Of a stretch of 64,000 nucleotides of DNA, positions 8,001-21,604 are shown piece by piece. Location: contig JAHLKI010000005.1 in assembly GCA_025602905.1 (NCBI GenBank), positions 310,001-374,000 of the forward strand. Direction: 5' to 3'. This stretch comes from Phlyctochytrium arcticum. Lineage: Eukaryota > Chytridiomycota > Chytridiomycetes > Chytridiales > Chytridiaceae. The notes below the pieces were generated by a model. That model saw nothing but the letters and a program-made list of their open reading frames with translations. It was not told the DNA's origin and ran no database searches. The position numbers were made by a program, and so were the translations under genes. Numbering within the stretch: position 1 is the stretch's first letter; each line of letters opens with the position of its first letter.

Positions 8001-9109
8001 GAGCCATGTGAAAGAGCCATGAGTAGTTTTGTGTCAAATTTGTGACGTGATTCCAGAAAAGGGTCCACAGAGATGGTTTATAATGAAAGGGTGGTCGCAC
8101 TGTAAAAGGGCCATATCTGAGGCCATATATAAGTAGTTTCGTGACGTGATTTCATTAGCGTAGCGTAGCAACTAGGTCGCGATCGTACTTTTATTTTGTT
8201 TTGCTTTTCCCACAATAGATAAGCTCCTCTGAGCAGCGTTAAGACTTACGCCTGCCAGCCCAGAGTTACTACCAACGATCCCTTCTAACTACTACGATAG
8301 ACTGTGCTTCTCTTGCCCTCTTTCCCACAGCTAGTTAGACTTTAACCAAAACCCAACCGCAACTCCCAGCCATATTCGAGCGTTTCGGAGATAACAAGGA
8401 GACTAAAAAAAATCCACGTTGTAACATACCCTCTACGTAAGAAATCAGTAAACTTCGTTCTAACCCCGTCGTGATTCGAATACCTGGCCAAAAATACACA
8501 GATTATGTCCGAATTTAGCAATTTACATAAGTAATACCCATGTTCATTTCAAAGTCGCTTCATGGAGATGGGACTGTGCCTATACATGACAAGTTTCTTG
8601 ACAGCATGCATCCAAGAGTCTCGGCGGGAGATTTTGACGATTTGGGGCGTATAATGCAGAATGGGCACATCATGCGAGAGAATCTCAAAGTTGTTTGTTC
8701 CCACGCAGGTTCCCACGCTGGCCTGCGAGAGCGTCTGCATAGCCACTTGCGGGGGGCATCCAAAGTATTTAAGGTGTCTATGTACCACTGTCCCATCCAC
8801 GATTTTTATCAATGTTGTCTTGCGATCCGGAGAAAGGATGTTGGGTATGTGCGGATAACGGAAAGGGAAAATGACATTTGCAGATTTTTTGGCTGGCCCC
8901 CCTCTCCTGTGGTTGCAGGAACTGGACTTGATCAAGCTCTGCTGTTCCGTCAAGACATGTTGAGCATGACGTGGGGAAACTCATACGGAACAAGTGACCA
9001 AAAAACAAGAAAGAGTTATGCTGTTTATCCGACTCTATCAAAGCATCCCGAGATGCCAAGTTAGGTACTTTTATGGAAAATCTTTTAGCATTGTCTTTAC
9101 CAAACGAAT
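8001..9109. other. No assignable gene; overlapping ORFs of unknown status
   Basis: A plus-strand ORF of 174 codons (8540-9064) and a minus-strand ORF of 134 codons (8549-8953) overlap fully. Neither shows a family signature. The minus frame is faintly LRR-like and could be another decayed F-box relic, but I cannot support it. The 8001-8539 part holds nothing recognised. Confidence 0.3.
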
Positions 9110-9560
9110 TACACCCCCGGATGGCCATCCGGTCGACCACACAATTCCACCATCAAGAGACACCCTGGCAAACCAACGAACCACAAGGAAGGCTCGCCGT
9201 CAATTTTACAGCTGAGTGACTGGACGCTGGATACATCCGCTCATCAGATACAGTCCCGTCAACCCTACTTACAACCAACACCTTCAAGTTCCGGTCTGGA
9301 CCCCCGTGTGAGTGAACGCTGTCAAGGATTGGCCTTGATGACGGCCCGAGGCAGTTGCTGACTGTCTGTTCTCGGATATGGGACTCATGAAATACTTGCA
9401 TGTATTACCTCAAGGAACCATGCGTCAGTTTGCTTCACAACTCACCGACCGTCAAGTCACTTCTGATTCCGAACTACCGACAGTCGTTTATTACCCTGAT
9501 GCATCTGGATATGCCATCGGTGCATGGGTAGGCCAAGAGACACCACAAAATTTGTACATT
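9110..9560 (+). mobile_element. Decayed Ty3/gypsy-type reverse transcriptase/RNase H relic
   Basis: Fragments in shifting frames resemble a gypsy Pol. HPVDHTIPPSRDT (about 9126-9165) is like the start of RT. LDAGYIRSSD (about 9220-9250) matches the GxIRPSxSP motif. LPTVVYYPDASGYAIGAW (about 9473-9528) matches the TDASDYAIGAV start of RNase H. The intervening RT, including the catalytic YxDD, is missing, and stops interrupt every frame. This is an old internal deletion derivative, unrelated to the intact element at 1894. Confidence 0.5.
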
Positions 9561-9570
9561 CGGAAGGAAT

Positions 9571-10734
9571 CTAATTTGACATATCAGCTGTCCGGGTATG
9601 TCCCAATCTATCCCAAACATCTTTACAAATCCTGAGTATTCTTCGCCGGTTCCGCATAGATGGAGAATGAGCGGCGTGAGTAAAATACGCCATCCAGTCA
9701 TACTTTGTTGGGGCTTTGAGTGTCTCCTGTACGGCCTTGGCAGAGGCTGTCCTATCTTGTTTCGGAAAAAACTCGGCTTGATCGCATACCCGCATCCACA
9801 GATTCGATAATTTTGTAATATGGGATCGAAGCCATGGACTAGTTCCCGCCAACGCCAGCAGAGTTTTTCCCTTGGATAGGGGATCGTCGGTACCATTGGC
9901 AATGGTTTGCAGGAGTAATGTAAGAAGTTCGATTGGTAGACACTGCAGCCCACTCTGACCACGCAGTACGGTGGGTTTAGCTATGTTGGGCTCGAGGACC
10001 GGCACGGGGGGAAACCGGTCAGGTCGGGCAAGCATCCATGCCTTCTCGGGCACAAAGACGAAATCCTGCTTACACTGCTCTTCTGTCCCGTACGTGATCC
10101 CACTCACTCTACCCCGTGCTGCATCCAAATCAAGTGTCTTAATCTGGACCTCTTCTCCATCCGTTTCCTCCTCCTCATAGTAGTATTGCACACAAGGCCG
10201 CCCTTCCGAGTCCCACAGGGGTCCGTTAGAATCAGATTCAGGGCTACCAGTCTTGGCATCGACAGGATGAAATAGGGCCATGTACAGACGTAAACAAATC
10301 GTATGCGCGAGGGCACCGCTCCGCGTAACAGCCGGATCGCAAGAAAACACTTCGTCGCCGTCCGGGTCATACCCGATCTCTTCATCTTCCTCGTCCGCCA
10401 CCACCACACTCTCGTCATCTGACTCGGTATAGTACTGCGCTATATACTCCCTTTCACCCGGAGCCTCTGAATCGATCCGCCAGGAAAGCAGCCCACCCCT
10501 CATCTCCTCATCGTCATTATGAACAGTCACCGTACGGCTTCCCGAGTCATATGTTCCGTTTTTAGTCACAGTGTCGGCGAAAATGACTTTGACCGTCGAG
10601 AGAAAGTGGGAGTCGGCGGCAGTCAGCGTGTGGGAGGTGTCGAAGTCCGCCATGGTGCCAAACATGCTACCCGGGCCCAGAAGCTGGTCGCGTGGTGACC
10701 CACCACAGAATAGGCAGTAAATGTTTCCTCCCAT
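9571..10734 (-). CDS. F-box-like protein with N-terminal CFCGG motif
   Basis: The frame is open further upstream (to 10887). I take the ATG at 10734, giving MGGNIYCLFCGGSP, because the paralogue at 10980 starts with the equivalent MGRNVYCVFCGG. Such a Cys-pair start is common in fungal F-box proteins. The middle is acidic (DDEEM..., DEEDEEIGYDPDGDEV). SGALAHTICLRLY and KAWMLARPDRFPP are shared with the paralogue. An F-box-like helix run follows (CLPIELLTLLLQTI, then LLALAGTSPWLRSHI). The C-terminus YDWMAYFTHAAHSPSMRNRRRI is also shared. The role is probably as a ubiquitin-ligase adaptor; the target is unknown. The ORF is uninterrupted at about 387 aa. Confidence 0.6.
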   Translation of the reverse strand: MGGNIYCLFCGGSPRDQLLGPGSMFGTMADFDTSHTLTAADSHFLSTVKVIFADTVTKNGTYDSGSRTVTVHNDDEEMRGGLLSWRIDSEAPGEREYIAQYYTESDDESVVVADEEDEEIGYDPDGDEVFSCDPAVTRSGALAHTICLRLYMALFHPVDAKTGSPESDSNGPLWDSEGRPCVQYYYEEEETDGEEVQIKTLDLDAARGRVSGITYGTEEQCKQDFVFVPEKAWMLARPDRFPPVPVLEPNIAKPTVLRGQSGLQCLPIELLTLLLQTIANGTDDPLSKGKTLLALAGTSPWLRSHITKLSNLWMRVCDQAEFFPKQDRTASAKAVQETLKAPTKYDWMAYFTHAAHSPSMRNRRRILRICKDVWDRLGHTRTADMSN

Positions 10735-10979
10735 GTGGTCCTTTCTTTTTCTTTTTGGTTCCTTGCGAGATTTGGCGATGGGCTGTTTGGCACTGTGATT
10801 GGCAATCTGCTTTGCACTTGGAAGTTTGAAGACGCAGAAGAACATTCTCAAGCTCACTGTGGATCGATCCTTTGCCTTTAGTAACAAAAACCCGCAGACT
10901 GCTTTGGACGGGAGTCTCGCTGTTCAATTGGTGTTAAGCGTGTGACTTAAGACCCAGGTCAAGTCGACGGAAAACAGGT

Positions 10980-12217
10980 ATGGGAAGGAACGTGTACTGC
11001 GTATTCTGCGGGGGACCACCCACAGAGAAGGCCATGGGCCCGCGGAACTTGATAGAAGACGTTTCCGAGTTGGACCAAACTGAAACTTTGAATTTGGCGG
11101 ACGGGCACTTCCTAAAAACCGTCCAAGTCATCCACTCCGATACAGCTTCATGGACTGGAACATATGACTGGGACACTCGGAGAGTTTGCGTTCTGGAGGA
11201 CGTAGAGAAAGACAGGGCGGCCTGTTGCCGTGGGGACTGGAGATGGATGAGCCGATTTCGCCAGGGGGGTTCGGACAATATTATGCCATAGAGGACCGTG
11301 ATGAGTGGTATAGCCAAGAGTCCAATAATTATGACCCAGAGGCGGGGAGGAGCATTTGTGTGGTACACCACACAGCGGTGCCCTCGCTCATACCATTTGT
11401 CTGCGTCTCTATTATGCCGTATCAAGTGAAGTCGTGGCGGCCAATCCGGGTGTCCCCGACCCACACTTTGAGGACAAATTACTTTGGGATTCGCGAGGGC
11501 GACCTTGCGTACAGTTTCGCTGGAGGGCTGGACTAGTCCAAACCCAGACCCTCGACTTGCATCGAGGAATGGGCAAAGTGCGTGGAATCATTTACGGAAC
11601 GGAGCAGTCGAATAAGCACCGGTTTGTCTTTGATCAGCAGAGGGTCTGGATGCTTGCTCGACCAGATCGGTTTCCGCCCCCACAGCCCTGGTCTAAAGGC
11701 AAGCCCATCCAACCTGAGCCTACGTCCCGTGGAGGTGTCCTGAAGCGCCTTCCTGCCGAGACGCTTACGCTGCTATTGAAAACCATCTTGTATGGACCAG
11801 AAACTCCTCACACGAAAGGGAAAATACTTCTTGCCATGGCAGCAAGCAGTAAATGGCTCCGCTACCACGTTGCAACGGCCTCAGGACTATGGATACAATT
11901 ATGTGCTCAATCTGAGTACCTCCCGCATGCCACTGGACGTGACGAGACTCCCTCCGCTGATGATGTGGACCGCGCAATTCATCATGATTGGCGTGGACTT
12001 TATCAAGCCAACCACCTTCAGATAAGTTCATTGCCAACCATGTTAAGTACGACTGGATGGCGTACTATGCACAGGCCACTCGGTTTCCGGCAATGCGGAA
12101 TCGTAAACGGATTTTGGGTATTATCGACCAAATTCACCAAAGACTCGGATTTGTCAAGCGAAGGAAAAATATTGGCCATCGGATGTTCTATTGCAGCTAC
12201 GCAGACAAGTGGTGGTA
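10980..12217 (+). pseudogene. Inverted, frameshifted paralogue of the CFCGG/F-box gene
   Basis: It is divergently oriented 245 bp from the start of its paralogue. It begins MGRNVYCVFCGGPP, then changes frame near 11210 (GGLLPWGLEMDEPISPGG), near 11360 (SGALAHTICLRLYY...) and near 11990-12030 (YDWMAYYAQATRFPAMRNRKR), where the paralogue is continuous. No convincing introns lie at these places. The F-box-like region (LPAETLTLLLKTILYG) is preserved. At least three frame changes argue for a pseudogene; a different exon structure is less likely. Confidence 0.6.
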
Positions 12218-13023
12218 ATGAACCAGCTCCATGTCCTTTCAATATAGATTTACCAGAGTCATTCCCTGAACTCTTGTATCGTTGGCAGGCTGAAGTGGAC
12301 CCCCTTCTTCTTGTTCATCGAAAGACGTTCTCTTGCTATCCAAGTGTTATTTTGAGGAGTTTTGCCAAATTAGTGAATGCCTGCTATTGCCTGAGCATGT
12401 CTGCGTGTATGGTCCCAAGTATAGTGTCTATGTAATTGAGATCGTTAGGAGGTGTGTATATTGTACATGTCGACTTGTGCGCGGACGTCAAGTACCAGGT
12501 AAACGGGACATATTGGCATCGGCTGTAGTTTGTAGCAGTGCATTTTCTGTGCACAATGTACCTGAATATTACGCGCGCGGCGGCTCTGAGACGGTTTCTC
12601 CCACGTAGTCTCTATCGTGGAGAGCTCAAAACTATCCACTGGCAGCCCATAGTAATTCAAGAATTATTAAGGAAAGAAACTACTAAAACAGAATCATCCA
12701 AGGAATCCGTCTCTGGCCACGTCCTGCGTATGTGCATGTCCCTGACTTCCGAAATGCATGACATCGATGAACCTTTTTGCCTCGAACGCGTTCCTGCCAA
12801 AAGACGTTACACCACCGCAACAAATCTTTATTCCGGTTTTGGGAGAGACAGCGGTGTTTGACAACCTAAGATGTAAAGGCAATTTTCCTCAGCCAAATCT
12901 TCCTTCTAGCCGATTGATGTATCTTTACTCCGTAATCCGCAATTGATAGCAAATCTCTATATTTGCACTTTTAGCAACGAAGATTTTTGATAGCTAGCCA
13001 ACAAATGTTCCCAGCTTGAAACC
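12218..13023. other. No gene recognised
   Basis: Only short overlapping frames are present. Text such as LRMCMSLTSEMHDIDEP near 12740 may belong to the LRR relic that follows. Confidence 0.3.
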
Positions 13024-13242
13024 TTGACTATATCTATCTCTCCAAAAGTTACCGAGGACTGCTTGTTGAGTGCAACTTCTTTCCTAGAGAATATGCTCAA
13101 ACTTCACGTGGCTGAAATGCATGATTTCGGAAACAAGGCTATGCACGCAATTATCGACGCCTGCCCCTTCCTACGACATTTGGAGCTCGATGAAACAGAT
13201 GTCACTCGCGAAGGAGTCTCCGAAAACAAGCGCATCAGATGA
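13024..13242 (+). pseudogene. LRR/F-box C-terminal remnant
   Basis: A 72-codon frame contains LENMLKLHVAEMHDF and AIIDACPFLRHLELDETDV, the LxxLxLxxxxx and CPxLxxLxLxxT spacing of F-box LRR proteins. No start context, F-box or continuation is visible, so it is probably a fragment of another F-box gene in this cluster. Confidence 0.4.
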
Positions 13243-13764
13243 GAAGACTTTCTAGCCATTTTGTGGCAGAAGCGGCCACACCTGGACGTAAAAGTTTGGT
13301 TCAGTTTGATTGGTGATGGGGTGACTCATGTCAAACCCGGGGATGGATCTCACACAAGAACTCAATTTGACAGCCCTTACATTTGAACTTGGTCCACTCA
13401 AAGAGATTTTCACGTAACAAATACCCTATGGCCCTATGCTCAGCGTATGCTCGAGATATCAGTGAATCTCGCTCTGACCCTTCGCGACTCTAATGACAAA
13501 CTGTCGGGCCAGTGAATATGTGATCATATCCACTACAGCAATTTTGAATGTTGAATCTCATTCACGTATCCGATTTCGACTCAAACCTCCCCAAGAGTCG
13601 TTTCATGTAAGGTATTTTCCCACGTTGAATCTTGTAGGGGTTGTTCACGTGATAAATTAATGAATCTTTGTTTGGTAACATGAAAATCGTCACTTCGTCA
13701 GGTTTCGTGAAATTCGTGCGCCAAAACTCATTGCGGATTTCACCTTAACACACTCGATCAAAAC
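13243..13764. other. Intergenic, nothing recognised
   Basis: This AT-rich spacer between the F-box cluster and the first conserved single-copy gene holds no supported feature. Confidence 0.35.
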
Positions 13765-14431
13765 ATGTCAACAAGAAGAGTAAGCGTGGGCCGAGTCAAA
13801 CTCTACGTCTACCAAAAGGTCGTCACACCCCTCAACGATGCGCTCAAAGGTTCACCCCAATCCACGCCCATCTCACAATCCCCAACTTACAATTCCCCAC
13901 AGCCGGCATGACACCCACCAAACTCACCCTGACCATCGTGCTAGCCATAGCCTGCGGACTCTTCCCCGTCCTGGGCGTCACATCCCTCCTCTGTCTCCTC
14001 TGCTCATGGCGCTTACACCTCAATATCCCGCTGATGCAGGCCATCAATTTTGCCCTCACACCTGTTGATTTGGCATTGTAAGTCCAATCAACTTTGATGA
14101 TTTGACACGAGGGTTGAATTTGGCTTACAGATCACTTCCGTTCATGCGACTGGGTGAAGTAATTCTTCGGAAAGATCCGCTACCGCTTACCCCGAAAGAC
14201 CTCTGGGCCTACATCCAAGAAGTCGGGTTCTGGAAATCGCTGGGGACCATCTCGGGCGCACTGGGATGTGCCATTCTCGGATGGATTGTTGTGATAACGC
14301 CCGTGTCGATTGGGTTGTACTATGGCCTACGACCGGTGTTGAAGCGGGTTATGAAGAAGAAACGCGTTGAGGAGGGGGTGGAGGTTGACCCACTGTTGAG
14401 GCGGAGACGGTCTAGTTCGTTTGACTCATAG
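13765..14431 (+). CDS. DUF2062 integral membrane protein
   Basis: Three exons: 13765-13849, 13903-14077 and 14131-14431, with introns of 53 nt each. The join gives KVVTPLNDALKA-GMTPTKL, which matches the way DUF2062 proteins begin. A hydrophobic stretch follows (IACGLFPVLGVTSLLCLLCS), then LMQAINFALTPVDLAL-SLPF and a second membrane span (ILGWIVVITPVSIGLYYGLR). It ends in a basic tail with Ser repeats (LLRRRRSSSFDS). The function of DUF2062 proteins is not established; bacterial members are inner-membrane proteins. The exon structure rests on clear family continuity across both junctions. Confidence 0.75.
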
Positions 14432-14718
14432 ACTGACTTGTGCATGGTGATATAACCCCTCAGTTCTCGCTCTCAAAATCTACTTTTTTTTGGACCCCGC
14501 TGCAGACCTATATGCGATGGACTATTCCCACTAATTGCGCCATGCCCCCTCCGTGTTTCTCAAGTTTACAGCTCTCTTTTCAAGGTTCTGAAGTAATGTC
14601 GGTTACATTACAAGTTCACATCTCTCCTCTCAGGCTTCCAAAGTCATGTTTTAAAAGCATGACATAAAAAAAATAAAAACTACAAGTTCCCAAACCGTCT
14701 GCCCCCAATCCCGCGCTA

Positions 14719-16797
<2,079 letters not shown>

Positions 16798-16838
16798 GAC
16801 ATTCTCGAGGTTATGAATTTTTGAACGCAACCTCCAAG

Positions 16839-18695
16839 ATGAAGATTATACCTGCCGACCAACGTGAAAGCACCTCCGAGCTCCCTCAGTCTGAGGCCGA
16901 GGCTTGGGAGGATGAGGATACCTTGAACGAGTCCCGGCAGGGGGAGGACGATGGAACGCCTACCGAGACTTCGCAAATGCAGCTAGAAGTGGAAGCGACA
17001 ATCGTCCCTTTGTATTTCCCGTACAAGTATCGGAAACCGCCCGTACCACCTTCAAGGTACGTTTGTCAGCTAGGAGGTAAATCATTTGCCTTCATGTCGA
17101 CAGTGTCTCTATGGGGTTCTGATGAGTGACTTCCTGGTATCTGTAGCATCAAACTGAACCGCGCTGCACATATCGAGTATCTGCAAAATGGACTATCTGG
17201 ACTGTCCGGCCGCTTTGTGGCCCTCGATGCAAGTCAGCCATGGCTTGTCTACTGGATGCTTCACGGTCTGGATCTCCTCGAAGTGCCTCTTTCCGCTGAC
17301 GTGGCCCATAAGGCAGTGCAAACGATTGCGCGGTGCCAGAATAAGACGGGCGGATTCGGGGGTGGACCTGGTCAAGTCTCGCATGCGGCAACAACCTATG
17401 CGGCAGTGAACGCGTTGGCCATCATTGGAACTCAAGAGGCATATAACGTCATTGATAGGTTGGAACTTTGCGCTGACAAACTGGCTTTGGGTGTTTGTCA
17501 CTGACGGTACTATTGAAAAGAGCGGCGTTGTTGACATGGTTCAAAAGTCTGAAACGAGAAAGCGGGTTCTTTGTTATGAACGAGGGGGGCGAGATGGATG
17601 TTCGGTATGCAACAAAGTTATCTTCTAGCAAACTCTACTTGTGTCTCAACAGGTTTCGAACATCAGTGGTACATACTGTGTTTTGGCCACTGCAAAACTT
17701 CTCGACATTATGACACCCGAGTTGACGGAAAACTGTGGGCAGGCTATTGCAAAGTAAACAGTTGCTTCGCTTGGTTGTGTGGAAGACAATCTGTTAACTA
17801 AACATAGGTCGCAAACATATGAAGGCGGCATCTCTGGGTACATGGGGAGCGAAGCCCATGGGGGTTACACGTTTTGTGCATTTGCGGCACTCTTGCTCCT
17901 ACGACAAACCCATCTACTCGATCTGGACAATCTTGCTGTAGGTCTCGTATTCGACATACCGTGATACGCAAGTTTAACGATCTTATTAGCGGTGGCTTTG
18001 TTTCCGGCAAATGAGTGTTGAAGGCGGGTTTTCCGGACGAACGAATAAGCTCGTGGACGGATGTTACTCGTTTTGGCAAGGCGGGTCCTTCCCGCTTTTG
18101 GAATGTGTTTTGCGGGAGCGTGATGGGGATGTTGGTACGTTGCGCATCTGAACGATAAACCCTCTCATGAAAAGTAACGCCCGATTTGTTGGTCTAGCAG
18201 TTGATTTATTCAATCGAGGTAGAGTACATTTTTAGGATGTGCCGAGGCGATAGGACAGGCTCATGTTTTCTCGACCTTAGAATCCCTCCAGGAGTACATT
18301 TTGGTTTGCTGTCAAGCGGAACGGGGAGGCATGCTGGACAAACCAGAAAAGTAAGTCACACGCCACATTTTATTGGCTTTGAAGCGTCCCCGCTGACGCC
18401 CTTGGCAGGAGTCCAGACTTTTACCATACCTGCTACGTTCTCTCCGGTCTATCCATCGCCCAACACAAGTATACATGGGACGCTAAAATTGATGACCTGC
18501 TACCGGTTAAAGACAACCAATCATTGGTGTTTGGACATGAATCAAATGCACTGGTACGTTTTCTTGAACTTTTTTGTTCGAGGGGGACACATTTTAAAGG
18601 ATAGGCTATAGCCTCCCACTCATCCTATTCATAACATTCGACCGGCACACGTGTCACGAATCCAATCTCATTTTGCTGCCGTTCCGACTGAATAA
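16839..18695 (+). CDS. RAM1: Protein farnesyltransferase beta subunit
   Basis: About nine exons. An acidic N-terminus (ATG 16839) precedes the prenyltransferase alpha/alpha barrel. The repeats are visible in order: ALDASQPWLVYWMLHGLDLL, CQNKTGGFGGGPGQVSHAAT, GGEMDVR-GTYCVLATAKLL, EGGISGYMGSEAHGGYTFCA and EGGFSGRTNKLVDGCYSFW. The zinc ligands of the family (Asp and Cys of LVDGCYSFW, His of PDFYHTCYVLSGLS) are present. It attaches farnesyl to CaaX proteins such as Ras and fungal pheromones, with the alpha subunit. The last exon starts after an intron at about 18553-18611 and ends with a TAA at 18693-18695. Every junction inspected uses GT-AG and keeps frame. Geranylgeranyltransferase beta is less likely given the farnesyltransferase-like segments. 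Confidence 0.9.
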
Positions 18696-19041
18696 ATCAT
18701 ACTTGTTTTTTTTTGGCTTTTGGTGGACGCAATATATACCCTAGTATTTGAACTAGTGATGTTCCATCTATGGGCAGTGCTTTGCTGTCCTTGTCTATGA
18801 CATCCCTCTATACACCCCATCGAAGACTGCATTTTTGCCTGATATGAGCAAAGTGTACGCCTAAACACAGAGCTTTCGATGCTTCATAATCAGCTAATCC
18901 AGCTACCAGTGTGTTTATTTAGCAACGCTACAGTGCCAGAAAAAGCATGTATGAGGGGACACTATTCTCCAATCTTGACTACATATTCTGAGGGGGTATC
19001 CATCGTGTCAAATTCCAAAAAAATAATATACATATACACTC
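18696..19041. other. Convergent intergenic spacer
   Basis: The 3' ends of the farnesyltransferase beta and Dip1-like genes face each other here. It contains a T-rich run at 18704-18713 and nothing else recognised. Confidence 0.4.
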
Positions 19042-20598
19042 TCAACAGTTCAAGTAATTGTCAACCAGGGCCCGATCTGCGCATCTTCGTGTGGGAGAGC
19101 GGACATAGGGTCCGTCCCTGATCTCCAATATGAGTTTGTGAACCTCCTGCCCCTTTTTGGCAGACAGTTTTGAGTTGGGATGGCAGAATAGGAGCGGTAG
19201 GATGCAGATATAACTTTGGTGTAGCTACGTCAAGATTTTTAAGTGCTATGCATGAGAAAGAATACTATGGTTTTGGTGCTTTTTACCTCTTCATCTTCCG
19301 CATCGACATTTTTGACTTCGCGGACGACCACATCGAGAATGACGTCAAAGTCGTTGGTATACCAGAGGTCGCGGGTGTCGGGCGAGGCTAGCACATGAGC
19401 GAGAAACTGTGTCATCATTATCCGGAGACGGCGTTCCTCTGTGCGGGTCGATATGTTTGTGTGAAAGCCTCTCGTGATGGGAAATGGTTGATAGAACCTA
19501 CCAGCGCGATTGAAGATGAAGATGAAGTTTTCAGTCAAGGTTTTACTTTGATAGGTACGTCGAGAGAGTGTGCTCAACACCGTGTTTGGGATCAGGACTA
19601 CTGCAGCGTTCTTTAGTGCAAACTGGTGATGAATGGCTACCTAAACAACGAAATGGCGGGTAAGCTTCCACAGGCGATTGCCCAAACGTTTAATCACTTA
19701 CGAGAAGGTTGACGAGAGCGTAGTCAGCGTCTTCATCAGACGAGACGCGGCTGTCTTCGATGAGCGAGCAGAGATGATCCACAAATGGCTCGGAAAATAT
19801 ACCTAACCAATGCAATGTCCCCGTCAGACTGGAGATACCATAGCAGGGGGGCAAAATTGACTTACCGAGGTCAGTCAGAGCCATCTCCCTTGATGAAAGA
19901 ATCTCGTATAATAGGACCACGGCAACATATCGGACCCCGCCATCCACCCCTCCTCCGCCTTTGCCGCCCTCAACCCACACAAAGTCCGCCAATCGGGGTA
20001 TCCAAGCATCGTCCAGACGCCGAAGCGTGTTTGGCCAAAGATCAATCAGCTGGTGAAGTAGGGTATAGATGGTAAAGGCGGCATGTGGATCCTGGCAGGG
20101 GATGAAGTCAGTTTGAGGATGGGAGATTTAAGTTTTTGGAAAGACTTTACCGATCGATTCAGCTCGTTGAAACTCCCAGATTTGGGGCTCCCTGATCCAG
20201 TATCCTCGGGTATAACATCTGTTTCACTGATTTGCTCACTCAAAGCATTGGCGACACCGTCCCATTGTGATTCGAGTACGGGGGCCGATAAGAGATGCTT
20301 GCATAGTCGTTCGAAATCCGTCCGACTGGATATATCTATACTTACCCAATGTTCAAAGCCGCACCACTTATTGAGTAACTGACCAAGTCTTACCGCCCAC
20401 AGCTCGAGCCAACACTCCGACCACTACCCGCACCGTGCCACCGATTTCTTCACTCTTGGCTTCTTCTGAACAGACCACTGGCTCCAACTCTAGTAATAAC
20501 CCATTGGGAAAAAAGGGTTTGTTCTATCAGGATATGGGGTGGAGTTGATGAATAAACAAACAACCATTACCTTCGAGCACCCGGTTCACAGCTTCCAT
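19042..20598 (-). CDS. Dip1/LDB17/SPIN90-like protein (DUF2013), probable Arp2/3 activator
   Basis: Several minus-strand exons, stop at 19042-19044. Recognisable pieces are: CKHLLSAPVLESQWDG, then DPHAAFTIYTLLHQLIDLWP, then GGVRYVAVVLLYEILSS. Next come EPFVDHLCSLIEDSR and TQFLAHVLASPDTRDLWYTN-DFDVILDVVVREV. The last exon holds HKLILEIRDGPYVRSPTRRC. The YTNDxxVLxDVxxRE block is the hallmark of the LDB17/Dip1/SPIN90 leucine-rich domain, whose members nucleate linear actin filaments through Arp2/3 at endocytic sites. The first exon (ATG at 20598, MEAVNRVLEG) and its junction are uncertain. Family assignment is from recalled motif similarity only. Confidence 0.55.
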
Positions 20599-21604
20599 TC
20601 CGCGGTGTGCACAATGACCTTCGTGTGCCGGCATGTCTGTTCTCTCGTATCGGAACTTTCGGCAATGCACCAAACGTTGAATGTCGCCACTGCTCCTCCT
20701 CCTCTTATAAAAGCAGTCTGCATGGAAGCACCGTGGAAGGACCCTCAAGTTATGATAATAGCCGTTAACGAGGTTTTTTCAACTTCTTTGGTTTGTCTGT
20801 TACATGAACCCCTAATAGTGGCGCTCAACACAAATACCGCTGGGCATCCTCGAGTATGCGCAACTTGCGCATTTACCGCATTATATGTATGGTAAATTCA
20901 ATTAAGATATGAAGAGCAAAACGTTCTTGCTCATAAGGTCAAAGCATCATTTTTCGTTACCTTGAGAGAGTTTTCAAAACTTGTCGGTGCAAGTTTAGGC
21001 CAACAAGAAAATGGAACGTTTCAAAAGGCCGCCAAGGAAATGGAACGAAACTCTAAATAAACTACTTCTTGTGTGGATCATTGAGCTACGGTATCATTCT
21101 GTATGTACCTAATAGTCGGAATGGTACGTTCAGCGGTCCAATGATACTACCACTAAAGTCGTCCACCAAAAAATGCCATCCACGAAGGTCAGAGACCCGG
21201 TGCCTACGAGCACTTGTGTTATGCATTCGTCCGATGGGAGCGGCACTAGCGTTTTTTCTTTTTACCAAGTAGCAGCACAAAGAAAAGGTATCGCAGATAC
21301 GGAGCAACGGAAGCCTCCGTCCTTTTAGGCTCGCGTTGGTCGGAACTTTCCGTGGTGGGGTAAGAGGACGAGGCCCAATGAGCTTTTACCCCACATTCTC
21401 GGGCACAATATAACGATACTCGGGAGTATGGCATATGGGTGACTTTGGACAACATCTTTGTTCAAGGTTCCAGATGAAACCGGATTAGGTATATACAAAA
21501 ATTAAAAAAGAAATTTTCAAGAAACTATGTACGAAGAGAGACAGAGGAACAGTATGTACAATGGTAGGGTCAAATTTTGTAAGTGAAATGTTCAAAAGGG
21601 ATAT
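20599..21604. other. Intergenic, no supported gene
   Basis: Only short unrelated frames are present. It holds the probable 5' region of the Dip1-like gene and the 3' end of the Ser-rich gene. Confidence 0.35.

Noticed and set aside
8540..9064. 174-codon plus-strand ORF and its antisense partner
   Set aside because: Neither matches a family, and coding direction cannot be decided. Left as unassigned sequence.
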